DNA of 64,000 nt, from positions 62,001 through 126,000 of the forward strand of contig JACKDP010000012.1 in NCBI GenBank assembly GCA_020633435.1. Direction: 5' to 3'. The notes below the pieces were generated by a model. It worked only from the letters and a program-made list of their open reading frames with translations. It did not search any database and was not told the origin of the DNA. Origin of the DNA: Myxococcales bacterium. Its GTDB lineage: Bacteria > Myxococcota_A > Bradymonadia > UBA7976 > UBA1532. How positions within the stretch are numbered: the stretch's first letter is position 1; every line of letters begins with the position of its first letter. Both the position numbers and the translations under genes were made by a program. Shown one piece after another: positions 42,913 to 50,585 of this stretch.

Positions 42913-44433
42913 ATGCTCCCCCGCGTGCGCGCCCGCCTGCCCCTCATCGCCCTCGGCCTGCTGCTCGCCCTGACGACCTTCGCGGGCGTCCGGGGCCTCG
43001 ACTTCGGCCGCCACTGGGATGAGCGGCACCTGGTCGGCCAGGCTCACCAGGCGCTGCGCAGCAAGCTGCTGCTGCCCCGCAGCTACCACTACCCGTCGAT
43101 GAGCTTCTGGCTGGCCACCACGGGCCTGGCCCTCGGCGACGTGCCCGAGAAGCTGGAGAGCCCGTCGCTGCGCCCGGACGGCCAGCGGACGGCGACGGCC
43201 CCCGCGCCGGCGCTGCCGGGGGACCCGGTGCTGCGCATCCGGCTGATCTTCTTGCTGTTTTCGTCACTCATCGGCCTGTGGACGTACCTGGCCGCGCGGG
43301 CGGCGGAGCTGGCGCGCTGGCCGGCCGTCTTCGCGGCGGCGGGGGTGGCGACGTCGTTCGAGCTTGGCTACCACCAGCGCTGGATCGCCCCGGACGCGGT
43401 CATGGCGCAGCTCGGCGCGCTGGCGCTTTGGCTGCTGCTGCGGGCCCGGGGCGACCGGCGGTGGCTGCTGGCGGGGGCGGTGGCGGCCGGCCTGTGCTGC
43501 GGGGCCAAGTACACCGGCGGCATCTTCCTGTTCGGGGCGCTGGGCGTGGCCTGGGCGGCGACGCGGGGCCAGGGCCGCTGGCGCGTGGTCGGCACGCTCG
43601 CCGCGACGGCCGCGCTCTTCGGGGCGGCGTACCTGCTCACGACGCCAGGCACCCTGCTCGACTACGGCCGGTTCCTGCACCACCTCAGCTACGAGCTGGC
43701 CCACTACGCCAAGGGCCATGGCAGCTACTCGGTGCCCGACACCTCGACGCACCTTGCGAAGATGGGCGCGTGGCTGGGCGGGGCCGCGCTGTCGCCGTGG
43801 CCGACCGTGGCGTGGGCCTGGGCGGCGCTGGCGCTGCTGGGGCTGGGGCTGACGCTGCGGCGCGGCCGCCGCTGGCTGCTGGTGGTGCTGCCGCTGGCGT
43901 ACCTGCTCTTCCTGGGCCGGCAGCGGGTGCTCATCGTGCGCAACCTGCTGATCTTGCTGCCGTTCCTGGCCATCTGGGCGGCGATCGGGGCGGCGTGGCT
44001 GGCCGAGCGACTGCCTCGGCCGGCGCTGCGGGTGGCCCTCGGCGGGCTGCTGGCGGTGCCCGTCGCCGCCAACGCGACGTTCGCGGTGCACGCCAGCCAG
44101 ACGATCGTCGCGCGGCGCACGCCCGCGGCGCTCGATGGCTTCCGCGCCTGGTGCGACGCCCACCCGGGCGCGGGGGTGCGGGTGTCGGCCCGGCTGGCAC
44201 GGGACCTGGGGAGGCTGCCCGCCTGTGCTGGCGACGCGGGCGACCTGCGGGCGCTGTACCTGCGCGACGGCCAGCCCGACTCGCGCCGCTGGCCCACCCA
44301 GGGGGAGGCCTGGGCGCTCGAAGTCTTCGGCCCGCGGGACGTGAACCTGCGGTGGTACGGCTCGTGGCTGGGGGACGACCGGGTGATCGTGCTGGACGCG
44401 GCGGAGGCCGACCGGCTCAAGGTGCGGTTCTGA
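42913..44433 (+). CDS. Membrane glycosyltransferase (PMT/ArnT-like, family 39 type)
   Basis: This 506-residue integral membrane protein has about eleven hydrophobic helices. After the first helix comes HWDERHLVGQAHQ, matching the acidic DE motif of the extracytoplasmic loop of PMT/ArnT-type transferases, and HYPSMSFWL. A soluble C-terminal segment of about 100 residues follows. Such enzymes take sugars from a polyprenyl-phosphate carrier and move them to lipid, protein or glycan on the outer face. It starts 14 bases after the dehydrogenase gene. The ribosome-binding site is weak. Confidence 0.8.
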   Translation: MLPRVRARLPLIALGLLLALTTFAGVRGLDFGRHWDERHLVGQAHQALRSKLLLPRSYHYPSMSFWLATTGLALGDVPEKLESPSLRPDGQRTATAPAPALPGDPVLRIRLIFLLFSSLIGLWTYLAARAAELARWPAVFAAAGVATSFELGYHQRWIAPDAVMAQLGALALWLLLRARGDRRWLLAGAVAAGLCCGAKYTGGIFLFGALGVAWAATRGQGRWRVVGTLAATAALFGAAYLLTTPGTLLDYGRFLHHLSYELAHYAKGHGSYSVPDTSTHLAKMGAWLGGAALSPWPTVAWAWAALALLGLGLTLRRGRRWLLVVLPLAYLLFLGRQRVLIVRNLLILLPFLAIWAAIGAAWLAERLPRPALRVALGGLLAVPVAANATFAVHASQTIVARRTPAALDGFRAWCDAHPGAGVRVSARLARDLGRLPACAGDAGDLRALYLRDGQPDSRRWPTQGEAWALEVFGPRDVNLRWYGSWLGDDRVIVLDAAEADRLKVRF

Positions 44434-44463
44434 TTCCGGGCCGGGCGTGGTACCTCATCCCCC

Positions 44464-45675
44464 ATGAGCGACACACACTTCGACGTGGTCTTGTACGGCG
44501 CCACCGGCTTCACCGGGCGGCAGGCCGTGGCGTACTTCCAGCAGCACGCCCCCGCGGGCCTTCGGTGGGCGGTGGCGGGGCGGTCCCGGGAGAAGCTCGA
44601 GGCCCTGGCCATGGCGCACGGCGCGACGGGCGTCATCGTGGCCGACAGCGACCAGCCAGCGACGGTGGAGGCCATGGCCGCGCGGGCCGGGGTGCTGCTG
44701 ACGACGGCCGGCCCGTACAGCCGGTATGGCACGCCGGTGGTCGAGGCCTGCGTCCGGCACGGCGTCCACTACGTCGACATCACGGGCGAGACGCCCTGGG
44801 TGCGGGGCCTCATCGACGCGTACGACGCCGAGGCCGCGCGCACCGGCACGCGCATCGTGCCGTTCTGCGGCTTCGACTCGGTGCCCTCCGACCTGGGGGT
44901 GCTGGCGGTGGTCGAGCACCTGCGGCGCACCTACGGCGCCGACACCCGGAGCGTCAGCGCCTCGTACACGGTGCGCGGCGGCTTCAACGGCGGCACGGCG
45001 GCGTCGATGATGACGCTGGCCGACACCGACCCGGGTGGGCGCCTGCTCAACGACGTGCTGCTGCTCAACCCCGCCGACCGGCAGAGCGAGGCCGAGCGGG
45101 CCCGCAGCGCCGACCTGCGGGGGGTGCACTACGACGCGCTGCGCAAGGTCTGGCTGGCGCCGTTCCTGATGGCGGCGGTGAACACGCGGGTCGTGCGGCG
45201 GAGCAACGCGCTCTTCGCCGGCTGGGACAGGCCGTACGGCGCCAGCTTCGCCTACCACGAGGCCCACGAGACGAAGAGCCGGCTGAAGGCGTACGGCATC
45301 GCGGCGGCCCTCGGCGCCGTCGAGCGCGCGCTGGACCGGGGGCCCGTCCGTTGGCTGGCGGGGAAGCTCAGCCCGGCCCCGGGCGAGGGCCCGAGCGAGG
45401 CCACCATGGACGGCGGCTTCATGCGGGGGCGGTACCTGGGCGAGGCCGAGTCCGGCCAGCGGGTGCTCGCGACGATGAAGGCCAAGGGCGATCCGGGCAA
45501 CCGGGTCACGGTCAAGATCCTGTGTGAATCCGCGCTCTTGCTGGCGGCGGGCGTAGACGCCCTGCCCGGCGGCGCGGCGCGGGGCGGGGTGCTCACGCCG
45601 GCCACGGCCTTCGGCCTGCCGCTGCTCGAGCGCCTGCGGGCGCAGGGCTTCGACTGGCAGATCGAGGCGATCTAG
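44464..45675 (+). CDS. Saccharopine dehydrogenase-like NAD(P)-binding enzyme
   Basis: This 403-residue protein has an N-terminal Rossmann fold with GATGFTG and a second strand ending AVAGRS, as in saccharopine dehydrogenase-like and trans-acting enoyl reductase proteins. The active-site-like region RGGFNGGTAASMMTLAD follows. The C-terminal helix ends LERLRAQGFDWQIEAI. Relatives in Mycobacterium act as trans-enoyl reductases in lipid synthesis; here the substrate is unknown. It lies 30 bases after the glycosyltransferase gene and may share its transcript. Confidence 0.88.
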   Translation: MSDTHFDVVLYGATGFTGRQAVAYFQQHAPAGLRWAVAGRSREKLEALAMAHGATGVIVADSDQPATVEAMAARAGVLLTTAGPYSRYGTPVVEACVRHGVHYVDITGETPWVRGLIDAYDAEAARTGTRIVPFCGFDSVPSDLGVLAVVEHLRRTYGADTRSVSASYTVRGGFNGGTAASMMTLADTDPGGRLLNDVLLLNPADRQSEAERARSADLRGVHYDALRKVWLAPFLMAAVNTRVVRRSNALFAGWDRPYGASFAYHEAHETKSRLKAYGIAAALGAVERALDRGPVRWLAGKLSPAPGEGPSEATMDGGFMRGRYLGEAESGQRVLATMKAKGDPGNRVTVKILCESALLLAAGVDALPGGAARGGVLTPATAFGLPLLERLRAQGFDWQIEAI

Positions 45676-45676
45676 C

Positions 45677-45712
45677 CGCAGGTTTTTTCGGGGCCCGGTA
45701 CGAATTCCTGCG
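45677..45712. repeat. Structured palindromic element E1 upstream of the transposase
   Basis: CGCAGG (45677-45682) pairs with CCTGCG (45707-45712), and inside it TTCG pairs with CGAA around GGGCCC. The core TTTTTTCGGGGCCCG resembles the core of element E2 at 57667-57681 (12 of 15 bases). Position between a gene end and the transposase suggests a REP-like element or terminator. Confidence 0.4.
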
Positions 45713-45768
45713 ACACGCGGCGCCACTGACCGATGGGTAAGGGCACCGACTGCGCCGGAGGTCCCGCC

Positions 45769-46713
45769 GTGCCCCGCAAGCTCCGCTTCGTCGACGACCG
45801 CTACCCCGTCCTGGGCGCCCGCAGCGGCCAGACGACCACCCTCTGGGAGATCACGACGCCGGTGATCGACGGCCGCTACCTGCTGCGGCCCGATGACGAC
45901 TGCATCGACATCATCCTCGGCGTCCTCGCCCAGGCCCAGCGCTGGTGGCGCTTCGATGTGTATGCCTTCCACGTCATGTCCACCCACTGGCACCTCGTCG
46001 CCGGCTTCGTCTCGCTGGGCCAGAAGGCTCGCGTCATGCGGTTCGTGAACGGCGAGATCGCGAGGCGAATCAACCGGTTGCGTGGCCGCAGCGGCCCGCT
46101 CTTCCAGCGTCGCAACACCGCCATCCAGATCACGAGCGACGCCCACGCGCTGCAGCGGGTGAAGTACCTGATGTCCCAGGGCACCAAGGCGTTCGTCGTG
46201 CGGCACCCGGACGAAGACCCGTTCGCCAGCTCGACGCCGTGGCTGCTGCGCGGCCAGCCGCTGCGGGGCACGTGGTGGGGCGAGGACGGCCCGGTCGTTG
46301 GCGTCGTCGAGATGAGCCCGCTGCCCGGCCTGGCGCACCTGAGCCCGCACCAGCAGCGCGACGTGATGTGGGAGATGGCCGACGCCATCGCGAAGGAAGA
46401 GCGGCCGAAGCGGAAGAAGGCGGGCCGCAAGCTGATGGGGGCCGAGCGGGCCAGGACCATCGACCCGTGGACGCGGAAGGCCCCGGAGCCCAAGACGCCG
46501 CCGCCGGTCATCCATGGCACGGCCGAGCAGGCCAGGGCATGGCGGGAGGCCTACGGGGAGGCGGAGAACGCCTACAAGGCGGCGACGGCGGCGTTCCGGG
46601 CGTGGCAGGCCGACGCGACGACGCCGATGCTGCGGTGGCCGCCGTGTACGTTGCCGCCGGCGTTCGCGTACGTGGAAGCCGAACCTGGGGGCGAGGCGCG
46701 GGCGGGGCCGTAG
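45769..46713 (+). mobile_element. REP-associated tyrosine transposase (IS200/Y1-type, RAYT)
   Basis: The product has 314 residues from a GTG that follows GGAGGT with six bases between; an ATG at 45733 is the alternative. The HUH motif is HWH in FHVMSTHWHLVAGF, and a candidate catalytic Tyr lies in RVKYLMSQGTK. Order and spacing match the transposase Y1 domain of single-gene, domesticated RAYTs rather than a full IS200. The C-terminal third is a charged, Lys- and Arg-rich extension. Palindromes on the 3' side (46924-47010) and the structured element upstream (45677-45712) are candidate targets. No paired ends define a mobile unit. Confidence 0.82.
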
Positions 46714-47034
46714 GCGGGGGACTGAGCGCGCGGAGTCAGCAGCATCGGCGGGGCCGGAGGTGGGTGTGGTGTGCCCGCCGGACGGAGCTCTCCAGCGTCG
46801 CCCCCACCGGCGAGACCCACGATCCGCCTCCTCCCTCCCCCAAACCAGCCCGGCCCCGCCCAAGCCCCCCCACCCAGCCCCCCAAACCCACACCCCCAGC
46901 GCAAAGTTCCACCGTTTCCCAGAAGTGCCTGGCACCTCAACGAGGCTCCGCCCGGCTCCGACTTCAGCCCCGCTGTTGCGGTACACGCGCCCTCCCGGGT
47001 GCCTGGCACCTTGGGATGGGCGCCTTCGGAGGGC
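46714..47034. repeat. Intergenic region with two REP-like palindromes
   Basis: The two palindromes GTGCC-T-GGCAC (46925-46935) and GGTGCC-T-GGCACC (46998-47010) are 74 bases apart. They lie between the transposase gene and the end of the N-acyltransferase-like gene. This is the arrangement of REP sequences beside a RAYT. No gene is seen here; long frames over the Pro-rich DNA are shadows. Confidence 0.6.
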
Positions 47035-48930
47035 TCACTCCGGGCGCAGGCGGGACCACTCGACGGGCACGAGCACCGGGCCGAGGCCGGGGGCGTCGAC
47101 GCCGACCTGGGCGGGGGTGCGGCGCGCGAGGTGCCGCCAGAGCGTGCGGGTGTCCATCGCGGTCACCTCCGCCGCGGCTGCGGCCAGCGCTTCGGCGACG
47201 GGTCGCCCGCGCAGCAGGCGGCCCACCCCCGTGACGGCCGCAGCGCGACGCTCGGCGGGGCCTTCTTCAAAGAATTCAGGTCCATAGACGAGGCCGGTGG
47301 TGGGCACCAGGCCGGCCGACGCCACGACCAGGGCGTCGTCGCCGAGGGCCGTGAGCAGCAGCGTCGAGGCGCCGTAGCAGGTGTCGACGACCACGAGGTC
47401 GGGCTGGAAGCAGCGCACGGCGTCGGCCACCACGTCGGGTGGCTTGCCCAGCCACGCCGGCGCTTCGCCGTGGCCCGCCAGGATGACCGTCTGGCGGCGC
47501 TCGCCCGGGCAGGTGAAGTCCTCGATGGGGTGCCAGGTGCACCGGCCCGCGGGGCAGCGCGTGCGCAGCGCCGGGCTCGCCCGGCTGTAGAGCACGGCCG
47601 TCGTGGGGGACCCGACGACGAGGGGGTGGTCGCGCGGGCCGCGGGCTTCGTCCCAGAGCAGCATCCCGGGCGCCCCCGGCCCCGCCCGGGCCAGCACCTG
47701 CCCGTCGGCGGCGACGAAGGCCGCCTCGCCATCGAGCGAGGCGCGGACGGAGGGGAGGCCGAACTCCACCGAGCGCAGGACCTGGATGGCCAGGAGCTGC
47801 CGCCGGGCCACGGGCGTGGGCATCATGCCGTCGCGCGCCACGATGGCGATGGCGCTGGCTCCCTCCGCGGCCGCTTCGGCCACCAGCTCCCGGCTCATGA
47901 GCTCGCCGCAGATCAGGGCGCCGACCGCCCGGCCCCCAGCCGTCAGGACGGGGGAACGCCGGCCGGGCACCAGCGAGCCGCCGCCGAAGTTCAGGAAGGG
48001 GCGCTCCGACAAGGGGAAGAGCAGGACCTTGGCGCGAGAGGCGAGGACCGTCCCCGCCGGGTCCACGGCGAGCACCTGGTTCTGCCGGCGACCGTCGCCC
48101 CGGCGCGTGACGAGGCCCAGCAGGTGATGCGTGGGCAGCAGGCCCGGTACCGTCGCGCCGGGGGTGGTGCCCTCCCCCAGCAGCGGGTGCAGCTCGAGGG
48201 CCTCTTCGGGCCAGAGCAGCAGGTCGACGTCCTCGCCGGCCGGCACCGCGGCGGGCAGCTCCAGCGTAGAGCGCAGGTGCAGCGCCGCCACCCCGCTCAG
48301 GGCCTCGGTGCGGGGCGCGAGCGACGGCAGCAGCCAGCCCACCAGCACCACCGCGGGGGCCGGGAGCAGCCACCGCCAGCGCTGGTGGAGGACGGCGTGG
48401 CCCAGCAGGGCGGCGGCGTACAGCCCGAGCAGCGTCGTCGGCCACCAGCCGAGGTGGCCCAGCAGGCGGAGCATCGGCCCCACGGCCCACTGGCTCACCA
48501 ACCACTCGTCGAGGCGCACGGGGACGACGTACCGGAACCGAAGGAGCTCGGCCGCCCCCCACGCGAGGGGGAGCCACACCGCCACCGGCAGGCGGCGCCT
48601 GAACACCAGAAAACCCAGGAAGATCGCGAGGATGAAGCAGCTCGACCAGACCATGATCTGGCCGGCATACAGCCCCGCGGCGGCGAGCCCGGCCACGTCG
48701 AACTGCGCGCGGTTGAGCAGGGCGAGGTAGGGATGCGCCAGCGCGCACGCGAGCAGCCGGGAGCCGGTCAGCCCGAGCAGGGCGTCCCACCACGACGGCG
48801 CGGTGGCGAGGGCCACGGTGTAGCCGGCGACCGCCAGCCAGGCCAGCGGCGCGAGGGACGGGTGCAGGCCGGCCGCCCCGAAGAGGAGCGCGCAGCCCAC
48901 CCAGAGCGCGAGGCGCCGGCCCCTCTGCAC
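47035..48930 (-). CDS. Apolipoprotein N-acyltransferase-like protein fused to a caspase-like domain
   Basis: The product has 631 residues from a GTG just after an in-frame TAG. The first 205 residues have about six membrane helices. Residues about 210-430 form a nitrilase-type (CN-hydrolase) domain with the full catalytic set: Glu242 (LLWPEEAL), Lys301 (SRAKVLLFPLSE) and Cys341 (GALICGELMS), which corresponds to the Lnt arrangement. A region of about 150 residues follows with His487 (VILAGHGEAP) and Cys518 (LVVVDTCYGAST), the His/Cys pair of a caspase-like or clostripain-like fold, placed on the periplasmic side. Lnt transfers an acyl chain to lipoproteins; the additional domain is unusual for that family. 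Confidence 0.75.
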   Translation of the reverse strand: MQRGRRLALWVGCALLFGAAGLHPSLAPLAWLAVAGYTVALATAPSWWDALLGLTGSRLLACALAHPYLALLNRAQFDVAGLAAAGLYAGQIMVWSSCFILAIFLGFLVFRRRLPVAVWLPLAWGAAELLRFRYVVPVRLDEWLVSQWAVGPMLRLLGHLGWWPTTLLGLYAAALLGHAVLHQRWRWLLPAPAVVLVGWLLPSLAPRTEALSGVAALHLRSTLELPAAVPAGEDVDLLLWPEEALELHPLLGEGTTPGATVPGLLPTHHLLGLVTRRGDGRRQNQVLAVDPAGTVLASRAKVLLFPLSERPFLNFGGGSLVPGRRSPVLTAGGRAVGALICGELMSRELVAEAAAEGASAIAIVARDGMMPTPVARRQLLAIQVLRSVEFGLPSVRASLDGEAAFVAADGQVLARAGPGAPGMLLWDEARGPRDHPLVVGSPTTAVLYSRASPALRTRCPAGRCTWHPIEDFTCPGERRQTVILAGHGEAPAWLGKPPDVVADAVRCFQPDLVVVDTCYGASTLLLTALGDDALVVASAGLVPTTGLVYGPEFFEEGPAERRAAAVTGVGRLLRGRPVAEALAAAAAEVTAMDTRTLWRHLARRTPAQVGVDAPGLGPVLVPVEWSRLRPE

Positions 48931-49009
48931 CTAGGCGGCCAGGCAGGCGGCCGGGGGCCAGATGCCTGGTCGCGCCCGCGATGGGATGGGAGGGCTCGGC
49001 AGCATCCAG

Positions 49010-49774
49010 CTAGGGCGCCTCGCAGAGGCTGCAGGCCGCGCCCTTCCCGGACGCCTGGCACGCGATGCAGTCGCAGAGATCCGCGAAGGCGCGGCAGATG
49101 GGATCGCCGGGCGAGCTGGGCGAGTCGACCGCCTTCGGGCCACTCAGCTCACCAATCCCTCGAGCATCGGGGGCCAGTCGCTGAGCCGCCGCGTAGGCCA
49201 GCATCAGGCTGAAGTTCGAGGTCGAGGTGAACTGGTTGTACTCCTGCAGGAGCTGCCACGCGGCGTAGCCATCTTCGGCGTGCTCGAACAGGGCGTCGTC
49301 GACGTCCTCTTCGAAGAGCGACGTCACCACGTCGTAGGAGCCGTCGGGGTTCCCGAACAGGAACACCCCGCCCTCCATGTCACCGATGACCAGCGCGTTG
49401 TCTTCCGGCTCGTAGTGCATCACGCGCTCCTCGTCGGTCTCCAGGTCGACCGTCAGCAGCGTCTGGCGACCGCCGTTCGCCACCGTGTCGAAGCTGAGGA
49501 GCATCAGCACCGCGCGCTTGCCCTGGCCCTCGATCTCGACCACCGCCTCGCCATCCAGCTCGATGCTGCCGTCGGGGGCGTACTCGATGCTCTCGCCGAG
49601 CTCCTCCAGCCCCGTCACCTTCGCGCCCAGCGTGAGGCTCTCGAAGTAGGTACCGCCGGTGTCGAGCTTGTCGGTGACGGGCGGGACGGCCGCGTCAGCG
49701 GCGGACTCATCGGCGCCGTCATCACACCCCAGCGCCATCAGCGCGAGCACGCTCGCAGACAGAAGACTCTTCAA
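49010..49774 (-). CDS. Lipoprotein of unknown function
   Basis: The product has 254 residues from a TTG (49774) with GGGGGAG upstream. The lipobox reads LMALGC, followed by an acidic linker. The chain is mainly beta-strand (SIELDGEAVVEIEGQGKRAV, VMHYEPEDNALVIGDMEGGV) with a Cys-rich tail (CRAFADLCDCIACQASG...CSLC) that may bind a metal. It starts 88 bases after the phosphatase gene on the same strand. Family not recognised; an upstream-extended start in this frame shows no coding signal. Confidence 0.75.
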   Translation of the reverse strand: MKSLLSASVLALMALGCDDGADESAADAAVPPVTDKLDTGGTYFESLTLGAKVTGLEELGESIEYAPDGSIELDGEAVVEIEGQGKRAVLMLLSFDTVANGGRQTLLTVDLETDEERVMHYEPEDNALVIGDMEGGVFLFGNPDGSYDVVTSLFEEDVDDALFEHAEDGYAAWQLLQEYNQFTSTSNFSLMLAYAAAQRLAPDARGIGELSGPKAVDSPSSPGDPICRAFADLCDCIACQASGKGAACSLCEAP

Positions 49775-49831
49775 CGCTCCCCCGTTCTGAGCGCCTCCAG
49801 CACGCTCGCAGGGATCACAGTGCAGGCCGAC

Positions 49832-49848
49832 GGCTGGCATGTCCAGCC
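49832..49848 (-). terminator. Hairpin after the phosphatase gene
   Basis: GGCTGG-CATGT-CCAGCC is a perfect 6+6 hairpin starting 14 bases after the phosphatase stop and before the lipoprotein start. There is no T run, so factor-independent termination is uncertain. Confidence 0.4.
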
Positions 49849-49862
49849 CTGGGAGGCCACGC

Positions 49863-50585
49863 TCAAGGCCGGACGACGACGAGCGCGATGTTGTCCTGGC
49901 CACCCGGGTGGCCCCGCACGCCGTTGAGGGCGCGGGCCGTGAGGCGCCGGGCGTAGAGCAGCGGGTCAGCGCCGTGCAGCTCCACCAGGTCGTCGGCCCC
50001 CACCGAGGTGCGCGGCCGGCCGTAGTGGCACTCATCGATGCCATCGGTGAAGAGCAGCAAGAGTCCGCCGGGAGGCACCGCCACCTCGAAGGGTCGGCCC
50101 GTGGCGAGCTCGTCGGGGCGGCCGGGGTGCACGTAGCGGCGGTCGCGCCGGTTCTGCCAGGTGGCAGCGTCGGGCGTGACGACGACGCAGCTCGAGTCGC
50201 CGAAGCCGACGCCGCGGCCGTGGCTGCCCTCCATGATCACGACGAGCAGCGTCGTCTCAGACGGGCTGCCCAGGTGGGGTTCGGGGGTGGCCGCTGCCAG
50301 CCAGGCCCCCGGATCGGCCGGCAGCGTCGGCACCGCGGCCAGGGCCGTCAGCAGCGCGTGGCTGGCCTCGACCCCGAAGTGGGCGTCCGCGACCGCGAGG
50401 CCCAGCCGCCCCCCGTCCACCACCACCAAGAGCGCGTCTTCATTGGAGAATTCCCCTTTGGAACCCATCGAGGGTGACAAAGGATCGGCCCCCGCGGTGA
50501 GCGCGGTGGCCACGCCCGGCGCCGGGGCCTCCAGCGTGACCTGCCCGAAGCGCCCGTGGTCGCGGCCGAGGCGCAGGTGGACCAT
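49863..50585 (-). CDS. PP2C-family (PPM) serine/threonine phosphatase
   Basis: This 240-residue protein carries PPM motifs in order: FSNEDALLVVVDGGRLGLAVAD with the metal-binding Asp, VGFGDSSCVVV, LLLFTDGIDE and, near the end, GGQDNIALVVV. These match metal-dependent phosphatases such as RsbX- or Stp-type proteins. No transmembrane or regulatory domain is present. The ATG shares a base with the stop of the acyl-CoA dehydrogenase gene (TGATG), so the two are co-translated. A matching kinase is not in the window. Confidence 0.88.
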   Translation of the reverse strand: MVHLRLGRDHGRFGQVTLEAPAPGVATALTAGADPLSPSMGSKGEFSNEDALLVVVDGGRLGLAVADAHFGVEASHALLTALAAVPTLPADPGAWLAAATPEPHLGSPSETTLLVVIMEGSHGRGVGFGDSSCVVVTPDAATWQNRRDRRYVHPGRPDELATGRPFEVAVPPGGLLLLFTDGIDECHYGRPRTSVGADDLVELHGADPLLYARRLTARALNGVRGHPGGQDNIALVVVRP

